Shown here in pieces: positions 7,449 through 14,725 of a DNA stretch of 22,309 nucleotides (within the stretch, counting starts at the first letter, position 1; each line of letters begins with the position of its first letter). This stretch comes from a virus. The stretch is from IMG/VR virus record IMGVR_UViG_3300007735_000487, positions 1 through 22,309 of that record. The stretch is one strand, 5' to 3'. Below the pieces are notes generated by a model. The model was given only the letters and a program-made list of their open reading frames with translations. It did not search any database and was not told the DNA's origin. Both the position numbers and the translations under genes were made by a program.

Positions 7449-7594
7449 GTAAGTCCGCAACGCATTATTTGCCTGATGGCAAGGTCTATAAGGGTGAAAT
7501 GCACAAGGTAGGCAAGACTTTGATGACAGGTGCAAAACACACTCCTGAGAGCAAAAAGCTGTCACACACACCTCCAAAGAAGGCAAAGAAGTGA
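7445..7594 (+). CDS. Lysine-rich microprotein 4 (49 aa)
   Basis: ATG 7445 (MSKSATHYLPDGKVYKGE) overlaps the previous stop by four bases. The frame is open back to 7379, but the coupled ATG is preferred because it matches the pattern of its neighbours. The N-terminal half (THYLPDGKVYKGEMHKVGK, TLMTGAKHTPESKKL) occurs in other phages as a short conserved piece; the C-terminus is a basic tail (PPKKAKK). Net charge about +9. Unknown function. Confidence 0.7.
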   Translation: MSKSATHYLPDGKVYKGEMHKVGKTLMTGAKHTPESKKLSHTPPKKAKK

Positions 7595-7824
7595 AGAATC
7601 CACAGCAGTCTCTCAAAGATTGGTCTGCACAGAAATGGCGCACCAAGTCAGGCAAACCATCTTCACAGACAGGTGAAAGGTATCTGCCAGAGGCGGCAAT
7701 CAAGGCTTTGAGTCCTGCTGAGTATGCGGCAACCACCAAGGCAAAGCGCAAGGGCACTGCTTCTGGCAAACAGTTTGTCAAGCAACCCAAAGCGATTGCA
7801 AAGAAAACGGCTAGTTTTAGATGA
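7591..7824 (+). CDS. Lysine-rich microprotein 5 (77 aa, DUF5872-like)
   Basis: It starts at GTG 7591, which overlaps the previous TGA (GTGA). The 77 residues include LKDWSAQKWRTKSGKPSSQT, GERYLPEAAIKALSPAEYAA and KQFVKQPKAIAKKTASFR. The pattern (W..QkWrtKsGKpS...ERYLPe.Ai.aLs..EYAATt.aKr.g...GkQfv.QPk.IAkKt) is one I associate with DUF5872, a family found in phages and large DNA viruses without known function. Strongly basic. The family name is from memory and should be checked by profile search. Confidence 0.75.
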   Translation: MKNPQQSLKDWSAQKWRTKSGKPSSQTGERYLPEAAIKALSPAEYAATTKAKRKGTASGKQFVKQPKAIAKKTASFR

Positions 7825-7831
7825 GGTAGAT

Positions 7832-8131
7832 ATGAAAACTCCTGCATGGCAACGAAAAGAGGGGCAAAACCCGAAAGGTGGCTTAAATGCCAAAGGTCGT
7901 GCGAGTTTGAAGGCCGCTGGTCAAGATATTAAACCTCCTGTAAAATCAGGCGATAATCCACGCAGAGCAAGTTTCTTGGCTCGAATGGCTGGCAATGATG
8001 GCCCTGAGTTCAAGAATGGTGAACCAACGAGACTGCTTCTTTCGCTGAAAGCATGGGGCGCAAGTTCCAAGGCTGATGCAAAGGCAAAAGCTAGAGCAAT
8101 TTCCGCAAGGAACAAGGCAAAGGCGAAATGA
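7832..8131 (+). CDS. Lysine-rich protein 6 (99 aa, DUF6321-like)
   Basis: The frame is open from 7724, but ATG 7832 follows GAGG with good spacing and begins the conserved part (MKTPAWQRKEGQNPKGGLNA). The 99 residues contain GRASLKAAG, PVKSGDNPRRASFLARM, GPEFKNGEPTRLLLSLKAWG and a Lys/Ala-rich C-terminal helix (KADAKAKARAISARNKAKAK). I know this pattern as DUF6321, widespread in environmental phages and of unknown function. It ends the basic cluster; its stop overlaps the next gene (ATGA). Confidence 0.78.
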   Translation: MKTPAWQRKEGQNPKGGLNAKGRASLKAAGQDIKPPVKSGDNPRRASFLARMAGNDGPEFKNGEPTRLLLSLKAWGASSKADAKAKARAISARNKAKAK

Positions 8132-8466
8132 GAGCAATTTCAGTTGGTGCAAACCTAACAGCAACAACAAACACAACTCTTTTCACAATACCCACTGGGT
8201 ACTATGGACGGGTTGTTTTGCTTCGTGCCGCAAATGCCAGCGGCTCAAACAAACACATTACCTTTGATTGGACAGACACTTCTGCGGCTACCACATATTC
8301 GCTTGTCTATCAAACAACAGTTGCCTCCAAAACCACCCAAGATTGGGGAAGCTCAATGGCGTATTTTGTTATGGAAGAAGGCGACATTCTAAAAGCAACA
8401 TCTGAGTCTGCTTCAACATTTGCTGTGGCGGTGACCATTGAACTTGAAGGAGTATCCAGAATATGA
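8128..8466 (+). CDS. Probable small beta-rich virion protein
   Basis: A 112-aa protein coupled by ATGA to the basic cluster. It appears all-beta (MRAISVGANLTATTNTTLFTI, GYYGRVVLLRAANASG, YSLVYQTTVASKT, AYFVMEEGDILKATSES, AVAVTIELEGVSRI). The EGDILKA...VTIELEGV pattern is frequent in small phage head or tail proteins that decorate virions. Position between the basic cluster and the adaptor supports a virion role. No enzyme motif seen. Confidence 0.72.
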   Translation: MRAISVGANLTATTNTTLFTIPTGYYGRVVLLRAANASGSNKHITFDWTDTSAATTYSLVYQTTVASKTTQDWGSSMAYFVMEEGDILKATSESASTFAVAVTIELEGVSRI

Positions 8467-9110
8467 CGTTACTAGAACTTGTCAACGATGTGTTGATCCG
8501 CTTGCGTGAACCCGTTGTAACGACTTACAACGAAACCACCTATTCCACCTTGGTTGCAAAGTTTGTAAACGATGCAAAGCGGCAAGTTGAAGATTCGTAT
8601 GGTTGGAACGCATTAGGACAGACTATCACTGTGACTACTGCGGCCTCAACTGCATCTTACTCACTCACAGGTGCAGGTCAAAAGTTTCAGGTGCTTGATG
8701 CTATCAACACGACCAGTAATGTTGGTTTGACTAACATCACATTTGTGGACATGAACCGCAAACAGAACTTCTTACCCCTGGTTAACTCAATTCCAACAGA
8801 ATTTACTTTTGATGGCCTAGATGGGTCTTACGATACAAAAGTCAGTTTGTTTCCAATTCCTGATGGCGTGTACATACTGAAATTCAGTCTGACCATACCC
8901 CAGGCAACTTTGGCATCCAACAGCACTGTTGTTCTTGTGCCTGATGTAGTTGTTGCTCAAGGTGCGTATGCCAGGGCATTGGTTGAGCGTGGTGAAGATG
9001 GTGGATTGTCTTCATCAGAGGCATATACACTATTCCGATCCATGCTCTCTGATTACATTGCTTTAGAGGCAAATCGGTATCCAGAAAATCAGCAATTTGT
9101 ACCACAATGA
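8463..9110 (+). CDS. Head-tail adaptor protein (SU10/P22 gp4-like)
   Basis: A 215-aa protein starting at ATG 8463 (ATGA overlap; AAGGAG lies eleven bases upstream). The N-terminus MTLLELVNDVLIRLREPVV followed by STLVAKFVNDAKRQVEDSYGWNAL is the signature I associate with adaptor/connector proteins of short-tailed phages, which dock under the portal ring. A beta domain follows (TITVTTAASTASYSL, KVSLFPIPDGVYILKFSL), then a C-terminal helical part (VVAQGAYARALVERGEDGG, AYTLFRSMLSDYIALEANRYPE). It sits directly before the nozzle gene, as in P22-like plans. Good confidence for adaptor; the exact subfamily is less sure. Confidence 0.8.
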   Translation: MTLLELVNDVLIRLREPVVTTYNETTYSTLVAKFVNDAKRQVEDSYGWNALGQTITVTTAASTASYSLTGAGQKFQVLDAINTTSNVGLTNITFVDMNRKQNFLPLVNSIPTEFTFDGLDGSYDTKVSLFPIPDGVYILKFSLTIPQATLASNSTVVLVPDVVVAQGAYARALVERGEDGGLSSSEAYTLFRSMLSDYIALEANRYPENQQFVPQ

Positions 9111-10666
9111 GCCAACAAATCCAGACTTTCTCTGTTTCAGCCCCAGGCTTTTATGGGTTGAACACACAGGACTCTCCGCTTGATTTAGCGGCTGGATATG
9201 CTGCGATTGCTACAAACTGCGTGATTGACCAGTATGGGCGTATTGGCTCTCGTAAGGGTTTTTCAAGAGTTAACGCAGCCTCTGGCAACCTTGGTGCTAA
9301 CAACATCAATGTTTTGCATGAATTGGTGCAGACTGATGGCAGTTTAACTGTACTGTTTTCGGGCAACAACAAGCTGTTTAAACTGAGTTCAACAAACACA
9401 GTAACAGAATTGACCTATGGCGGTGGTGGGACTGCCCCAACAATTACGGCAACCAATTGGCATTGTGCATCTTTGAATGGAATAACTTATTTCTTTCAAA
9501 CAGGCTATGACCCACTGATCTATGACCCTGCTGTAAGTCTCACCACATTTAGGCGTGTAAGTGAGAAAACGGGTTATGTTGCCACTGCTCCCCAGACCAA
9601 CATTGTTATCTCTGCTTATGGTCGTTTATGGACTGCTAGTAGCACTGCTGACAATGTAACTGTCTATTTCTCTGACTTGCTGGCAGGACACATTTGGTCA
9701 ACAGGAACTGCTGGTTCTTTAGACATTTCACGGGTGTGGCCCAATGGGTCTGATGAGATTACAGGGTTGGCAGCACACAATGGGTTCTTGTTTATCTTTG
9801 GCAAAAGACAGATTCTTGTTTATGCCAATGCAACAACCCCTGCCAGCTTAGTTCTGAGTGACAGTATTAGCAACATTGGTTGTATCGCAAGGGATTCCAT
9901 TGCCAACACAGGCAGTGATGTGGTTTTCTTGTCAAACAGTGGTGTTCGTTCATTGCTTAGAACCATTCAAGAGAAGTCTGCACCTTTGCGTGACTTATCT
10001 AAGAATGTGCGTAATGACTTGATGGAAATTGTCAATGCTGAGACATTGGCAAACATCAAAGCAGTCTATTCAGAGTCAAATGCTTTTTACCTGATTAACT
10101 TCCCTCTTGCCACACAGACCTACTGCTTTGACACCAAAGCGGCTTTGCAAGATGGTTCTTCACGGGTAACTGTGTGGGATTCCATCACTCCAACTGCTTT
10201 CCTTGCTAAACGCAATGGAGACTTGTTGATTGGCAAGAATGGTTATGTGGGCAAGTATGGAACCTATCTTGACCATGCAAGCACATATCGATTGCAGTAT
10301 TTCACCACTTATGCTGACTTGGGACAGGCCAATGTCACCTCTATCCTCAAGCGCATTGCTGTGGTGGTGATTGGTGGATCAAGCCAAGGTTTTGTCATCA
10401 AGTGGGGATATGACTTCTCTGGTCAGTATTACGCCACTACATTGCAAATTCCTCAGTCTACTGTGTCTGAATATGGGACTGCTGAATATGGGGCAAATGG
10501 TGTTCCTGTTGCCTACTACTCAGATGGCATTTCTTTACAGACTTTGGTTGGTCAAACATCAGGTTCTGGTAAGACTGTGCAGACGGGTTATGAAGTGCAG
10601 ATCAATGGTTATCCTGTGAGCATTCAAAAGATTGAGATACAAGCCAAGAACGGCAAACTGGTTTAA
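9107..10666 (+). CDS. Tail nozzle / stabilisation protein (P22 gp10-like)
   Basis: A 519-aa protein joined to the adaptor by ATGA; no clear ribosome site precedes it, so translational coupling is likely. The N-terminus SVSAPGFYGLNTQDSPLDL, then GYAAIATNCVIDQYGRIGSRKGF, is typical of phage tail nozzle proteins. The body is beta-propeller-like with repeated strands (VLHELVQTDGSLTVLFSGNNKLF, LNGITYFFQTGYDPLIYD, AYGRLWTASSTADN, VYFSDLLAGHIWSTG, LAAHNGFLFIFGKRQILVY, NTGSDVVFLSNSGVRSL). In P22-like virions this hexameric protein closes the tail below the adaptor. Assigned from motif recall and position. Confidence 0.8.
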   Translation: MSQQIQTFSVSAPGFYGLNTQDSPLDLAAGYAAIATNCVIDQYGRIGSRKGFSRVNAASGNLGANNINVLHELVQTDGSLTVLFSGNNKLFKLSSTNTVTELTYGGGGTAPTITATNWHCASLNGITYFFQTGYDPLIYDPAVSLTTFRRVSEKTGYVATAPQTNIVISAYGRLWTASSTADNVTVYFSDLLAGHIWSTGTAGSLDISRVWPNGSDEITGLAAHNGFLFIFGKRQILVYANATTPASLVLSDSISNIGCIARDSIANTGSDVVFLSNSGVRSLLRTIQEKSAPLRDLSKNVRNDLMEIVNAETLANIKAVYSESNAFYLINFPLATQTYCFDTKAALQDGSSRVTVWDSITPTAFLAKRNGDLLIGKNGYVGKYGTYLDHASTYRLQYFTTYADLGQANVTSILKRIAVVVIGGSSQGFVIKWGYDFSGQYYATTLQIPQSTVSEYGTAEYGANGVPVAYYSDGISLQTLVGQTSGSGKTVQTGYEVQINGYPVSIQKIEIQAKNGKLV

Positions 10667-10675
10667 GGAAGAAAC

Positions 10676-10951
10676 ATGGCAAATTACACCAAAACCACCA
10701 ACTTTGCGGCTAAAGATGCTTTGTCGCCAGGGAATGCAGGAAAGGTTGTTAAGGGAACTGAGATTGATACTGAGTTCACCAACATTCAGACTGCGATTGC
10801 CAGTAAAGCAGATGGAACCTTCACCAACTTCAGCTTTGTTGAGAGTGGTTCATTTCTGTACATCAGGGCATCAGGAACAGATGTGATGAAGATTGATACA
10901 TCAGGGAACCTGACTGTGTTGGGCAACATTGTGGCTAATGGCACTGTTTGA
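10676..10951 (+). CDS. Short fibre-base-like protein (91 aa)
   Basis: ATG 10676 follows AAGGAAG. The N-terminus MANYTKTTNFAAKDALSPG, then KVVKGTEIDTEFTNIQTAIASKADG, is the usual virion-anchoring N-terminal module of many longer phage fibres. Here it is cut short and ends DTSGNLTVLGNIVANGTV. Its IVANGT end matches that of the collagen-like fibre at 1054 (DIVANGTP). It may anchor or align a fibre made by another gene, or be the remnant of a longer fibre whose distal part moved elsewhere. It seems intact rather than frameshifted. Confidence 0.75.
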   Translation: MANYTKTTNFAAKDALSPGNAGKVVKGTEIDTEFTNIQTAIASKADGTFTNFSFVESGSFLYIRASGTDVMKIDTSGNLTVLGNIVANGTV

Positions 10952-11022
10952 TGAAAATATCAAATAGCAATCTCAATGTAACTTGCAAGTGCTTGCAGGT
11001 TCTTTTGGCATTGGGAGTGTGA
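10951..11022 (+). CDS. Possible 23-aa ORF across the intergenic hairpin
   Basis: ATG 10951 overlaps the previous TGA (TGATG) and reads MKISNSNLNVTCKCLQVLLALGV to a TGA two bases before the next ATG. The fit between both neighbours is neat, and it has two Cys and a hydrophobic end. It also runs through a strong hairpin with a U-tract, which makes an RNA signal the simpler reading. Low confidence as a gene. Confidence 0.2.
   Translation: MKISNSNLNVTCKCLQVLLALGV
10980..11006 (+). terminator. Hairpin with U-tract (terminator or attenuator) before the ejection genes
   Basis: AACTTGCAAG (10980-10989) pairs with CTTGCAGGTT (10992-11001), ten pairs with one G-U wobble; the top would open to a GTGC loop. 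The bases 11000-11006 read TTCTTTT. It fills the only gap between the nozzle/fibre-base genes and the 767-aa gene. The stem is less GC-rich than the terminators at 6127 and 6506, so partial read-through is likely. Confidence 0.5.
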
Positions 11023-11023
11023 T

Positions 11024-13327
11024 ATGGCAAAAACTCTTTATATCTATAACCCAGTAAATAACACAGTATCTAAAGATGGAGAAACGAGACCATATTTAGG
11101 CGGTGTTGGTTTTGATGCTCCAACAGTTCAAAGTGGTGGTGGTGGTGTTTTTGGTGCTATTAGCAATGCCGTTACAAATGTATTTCAACCTGTTGAGCAA
11201 GCTGTTAATCAAGCTGCCGTTCAACTAGACAAGGATTTAAGCCTTTCTCAAAATGCGCCATTGATTGCAGCAATTGCATTGAGCATTGCAGCTCCAGGTG
11301 TTGGTTCGGCTATTGGTCAACAAATGATAGCTGCTGGACTGCTTCCAGCGGCAACATCTGCGGCTGTGGCTACGGCAGTCGGAACTGGTATAGCAAATGC
11401 CGCCCTACAAGTTGCACAAGGAAAGTCTCCAGAAGAAGCACTGAAGGCTGGTGTTATTGGTGCGGCTGGTGGTGCTGTTGGTAATTATCTTGTTGGCGAT
11501 CCTGGCACAGTAAATAACTTTGTCGCCAGTACATCAACTAATCTTTTGGCTGGAAAACCTCCTGAAGAAGCTGTTAAGTCTGGAATTATCAGTTCTGGTG
11601 CTGGTCTTGCTGGTGGTACTGTTGCACAAGGAACTGGGTCTGCTGTTGCTGGACAAGTAGCTGCTGGAACTGCTGCTGGTTTGCTTGCTGGTAAAACTGG
11701 TGAACAAGCATTGATTCAGGGTGTTTCCAACATTAAATTTGATTCACTTATTCCAGACTCAGGTGTAACTGTTCCTACTGAACAACAGGCTCTCGCTAGT
11801 CAACAAGACTTGCAGAGTCAGTTGGCTCCTTATGAGTCAACAATTCCAGCAAGCACAACTGCATTTGATACAACACAAGACATTTCAGATACATCTGGGT
11901 TTGATATACCCTCACCAACACCACAAACACCGATTACTGGAAATACTGGAGGAAATATGGCAACCTATGATGACCCAACAGGCGGGGCTGGTCAATATTA
12001 TGGAACAGAAGATGATTTTTACAATCAACTTTACAATTATCAAGGAACTCCAATTGATTATGCAACTGATCCAACAGGCATGATGAATAGTAGTAATACA
12101 CAGTTTTACGATGATCCAACAGGTGGTGCTGGCGGTCTTGGAACAAATCAAAACCCAGCCATGTATGGAAACCTAACTGTTGGGCAACTGCAAAGATTGC
12201 TTAGTGGTACTGCTGGTGGTGCTGGCGCAAGACCTCTAACCACCGCACAAAGAACTGCTCAACAACAGGCATTAGGATCACTTTTAGGTGGCGCTGTTGG
12301 CGGCGTTGGTGGTCTTTTGGCTGGACAAACTGCGGCTAAAGCTGGTGAAGAACAAGCCAGAATGATTTCTGAGGCAACTGGTCGAGGTGTTGCTGGCGCT
12401 CAATTTAGACCCATTGGCACAACGACAAGGTTTGGCACAAGCCAATTCCAAGTTGATCCCACAACTGGTCAATTGACAAGTGCTGGTTATCAGTTAACCC
12501 CAGAACTCAAGGCAATGCAAGATCGAGTCATGGCCTTAACTGGTCAAGGCTTGACTGAGGCAGAGCAAGCGGCTGGTCGTTATGCTCCTTTGACTGCTGG
12601 CGCACAAGGCTTGTTTGGCTTGGGTCAACAGTATCTGGCTCAGTCTCCTCAACAGGTTGCCGCTGACTACATGGCAAGACAGCAAGACTTGTTGGCTCCT
12701 AGCCGTGAGCGTCAATTGGCTCAACTACAAACCCAATTGTTTAACACTGGTCGAGGCGGTCTGTCTGTTGGTGGTACTGGTATGCGCCCAGGTGGTGGTC
12801 AAGGTCTACGGGCGGCATCTCCTGAGATGGAAGCCTACTACAACGCATTGGCTCAACAAGATGCTCAATTGGCTGCTGGCGCACAACAAGCTGGTCAACA
12901 ACAGGTTCAGTTTGGTGCTGGTTTGATGGGTACAGGTGCTAACCTGCTTGGTGCTTATGGTCAGGGCTTGACGGGTGCTTATGCGCCATTCAGCACTGGT
13001 ATTGGTGTTGGTTCCTCACTTGAGCAACTTGGACAACAACCTTTGTCGTTGAGTCAGCAATTGGCTCAATTGGGTTCTACGGCTGGTGCAAGGGCTGGTG
13101 AACTTGGAATCAGAGGAACCACTGCGGCATCTGTTGCTAGACTGCCTTCTATGCAGTACAACCCATTGGCAAGGGCATTGGTTGGTGCTGGTGGAAACAC
13201 TCAGTTTGGCAATGCCTTAGGTCAATTTACTGGTAATGCTCTTCCAGATTTGCTGGGATTATTCAGTGGCGGACTCCCAAACTATGGGACAGAAGATCGT
13301 CAGAATGATGTAAACGCTAATTTCTAA
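11024..13327 (+). CDS. Large internal virion / DNA-ejection protein candidate (767 aa)
   Basis: ATG 11024 follows GGGAGTG. The protein is Gly/Ala/Gln-rich. Residues 78-155 are strongly hydrophobic and helical (IAAIALSIAAPGVGSAIG, AAVATAVGTGIANAAL), fitting a protein that inserts in the host membrane during ejection. Three degenerate repeats occur: GKSPEEALKAGVIGAAGG (133-150), GKPPEEAVKSGIISSGAG (177-194) and GKTGEQALIQGV (223-234). A Pro/Thr linker near 290-310 leads to DPTGGAG repeats at about 317, 350 and 365. The C-terminal half is Gln/Leu-rich helix (QQYLAQSPQQVAADYMARQQ). Position after the nozzle matches P22 ejection genes gp7/gp20/gp16. An internal ATG at 11957 has its own ribosome site. 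Function inferred from context. Confidence 0.7.
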   Translation: MAKTLYIYNPVNNTVSKDGETRPYLGGVGFDAPTVQSGGGGVFGAISNAVTNVFQPVEQAVNQAAVQLDKDLSLSQNAPLIAAIALSIAAPGVGSAIGQQMIAAGLLPAATSAAVATAVGTGIANAALQVAQGKSPEEALKAGVIGAAGGAVGNYLVGDPGTVNNFVASTSTNLLAGKPPEEAVKSGIISSGAGLAGGTVAQGTGSAVAGQVAAGTAAGLLAGKTGEQALIQGVSNIKFDSLIPDSGVTVPTEQQALASQQDLQSQLAPYESTIPASTTAFDTTQDISDTSGFDIPSPTPQTPITGNTGGNMATYDDPTGGAGQYYGTEDDFYNQLYNYQGTPIDYATDPTGMMNSSNTQFYDDPTGGAGGLGTNQNPAMYGNLTVGQLQRLLSGTAGGAGARPLTTAQRTAQQQALGSLLGGAVGGVGGLLAGQTAAKAGEEQARMISEATGRGVAGAQFRPIGTTTRFGTSQFQVDPTTGQLTSAGYQLTPELKAMQDRVMALTGQGLTEAEQAAGRYAPLTAGAQGLFGLGQQYLAQSPQQVAADYMARQQDLLAPSRERQLAQLQTQLFNTGRGGLSVGGTGMRPGGGQGLRAASPEMEAYYNALAQQDAQLAAGAQQAGQQQVQFGAGLMGTGANLLGAYGQGLTGAYAPFSTGIGVGSSLEQLGQQPLSLSQQLAQLGSTAGARAGELGIRGTTAASVARLPSMQYNPLARALVGAGGNTQFGNALGQFTGNALPDLLGLFSGGLPNYGTEDRQNDVNANF

Positions 13328-13336
13328 GGAACAGTC

Positions 13337-14725
13337 ATGGCAACAGATATTGTTGGAAGTTTGTTTGGTATTAGTCCTGAGATGTATCAGGAAGAGCGCA
13401 ATCGTCAGGGGATGAAAGATGCCATTGCCATGGCACAACTTGACCCTATGCAGTATGCAAATGCCGCTATCCAAGCTGGTGCTGGTCGTGCCGCTGGTGG
13501 CTTTGCTGGCTTGATGGGCGTAGAAGACCCTCAGATGCGTTTGTATAGCCAACGCAACGCCTTGGCAAAGCAGATTGACATGAATGATCCTGAGTCCATC
13601 ATGCGTGGCGCACAGATGGCGGCACAGTCTGGCGACACAGCGGCAGCTACTGCCTTGGCTGACTATGCTCGTAAAGCGGCTAGTGAATTGGCATTGGTTC
13701 AACAGCGTACTGCTGAGAAAATGACCAATGAACAGCGTAATGCTTTGGCTTTTGCATCGTCTGTTGGTCGCCCTGGCTCTCCTGAATTCAATAGAGCATA
13801 TCAAGACAAATTGACTGAATTGACAAGCAAGCCAGAATCAACATCTACAGAGATGAGAAATGCCGCTGCTCTTGCTGCGTCTGAGTTTCCTGTTGGATCA
13901 CCTCAATATACTGAAAGATATAGAGAAGAATTAAAGCGACTAACCACAAAAGAGCCAAAAGTTGGGAATGTAAAAGAAGTTGGCGTTGCAATGGGAAGCA
14001 GAGAGCCTGTTTACCTTGATGTAAACAATGACCAACAATACATCTACCAAAAAGGCGCAGATGGCAAGCAGATGCGTGTTCCTTATTTTGGTGGCGTTGA
14101 CAGAACAACGGCAACTACAAAAGTTCAAGTAGATGCTGGAGAAAATGAATTTGTTAAAGAACTTGGAAAACTTGATGCAAAAGTTGTTGCAAATTCAATG
14201 CAAACAAAAGATTCTGCTCTTGCCGCTTTAGGTTCATTAAAGAGATTGAATCAACTTGACCAAAATGCGTTGATTAGCGGTACTTTTGCAAGTGGCAGAG
14301 TAGGAGCAACAAATTTGCTTGATACACTTGGCCTTACAAGTTCTAAAGATAAAGATGTACTTGCAAAATCTGAAAATTACCAAAAGACTGCTGGCGATGT
14401 AATTCTTGCTACTCTTGGTGGAAGACTTGGTTCAGGATTTTCAAATGCAGATCGTGAATTTATCCAAAGTCTTGTTCCTCAACTGGAGAACAGCCCACAA
14501 GCCCGTAAACAACTTATTGAGTTTATGGTTAAAAAGAATCAAGGAATTGTTGAAGAAACAACCAGATTGGAAACCTATGCAAGAGAAAATAAAGGACTTA
14601 AAGGATATGTTCCAACAATTCCAATTGTTAATTTAGGCGCAAATGCTCCAAAGCCTTTGTCAGAATTAAGCAATGAAGAATTGATGAAACAATTTAACGA
14701 ATTGAAAGGCAAGAAAAAACCATGA
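13337..14725 (+). CDS. Internal virion / ejection protein candidate (462 aa)
   Basis: ATG 13337 follows AAGGA. The mostly helical protein begins MATDIVGSLFGISPEMYQEE. It has an Ala/Gln-rich middle (ANAAIQAGAGRAAGGFAGL, GAQMAAQSGDTAAATALADYA) and a repeated motif: FASSVGRPGSPEFNRAYQDKL and ASEFPVGSPQYTERYREEL. A C-terminal domain follows (LGKLDAKVVANSMQTKD, FVKELGK, AGDVILATLGGRLGSGFSNADREF), then a charged tail. Second of three large genes in P22-like ejection-gene order; the number and size suit that role. No lytic or protease motif was found. It is joined to the next gene by ATGA. Confidence 0.7.
   Translation: MATDIVGSLFGISPEMYQEERNRQGMKDAIAMAQLDPMQYANAAIQAGAGRAAGGFAGLMGVEDPQMRLYSQRNALAKQIDMNDPESIMRGAQMAAQSGDTAAATALADYARKAASELALVQQRTAEKMTNEQRNALAFASSVGRPGSPEFNRAYQDKLTELTSKPESTSTEMRNAAALAASEFPVGSPQYTERYREELKRLTTKEPKVGNVKEVGVAMGSREPVYLDVNNDQQYIYQKGADGKQMRVPYFGGVDRTTATTKVQVDAGENEFVKELGKLDAKVVANSMQTKDSALAALGSLKRLNQLDQNALISGTFASGRVGATNLLDTLGLTSSKDKDVLAKSENYQKTAGDVILATLGGRLGSGFSNADREFIQSLVPQLENSPQARKQLIEFMVKKNQGIVEETTRLETYARENKGLKGYVPTIPIVNLGANAPKPLSELSNEELMKQFNELKGKKKP

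Noticed and set aside
7143-7847. Minus-strand ORF of 234 codons
   Set aside because: It lies antisense to five coupled lysine-rich genes with good ribosome sites or ATGA/GTGA joints. Its Cys/Leu/Phe-rich protein is the expected shadow of Lys/Ala codons.
12615-12926. Plus-strand ORF of 103 codons inside the 767-aa gene
   Set aside because: Trp/Leu/Val-rich out-of-frame reading of Gln/Leu/Gly codons, without a ribosome site.
13259-13804. Minus-strand ORF of 181 codons
   Set aside because: It is antisense to the 767- and 462-aa genes, has low-complexity His/Ser/Cys content, no ribosome site and no known motif.
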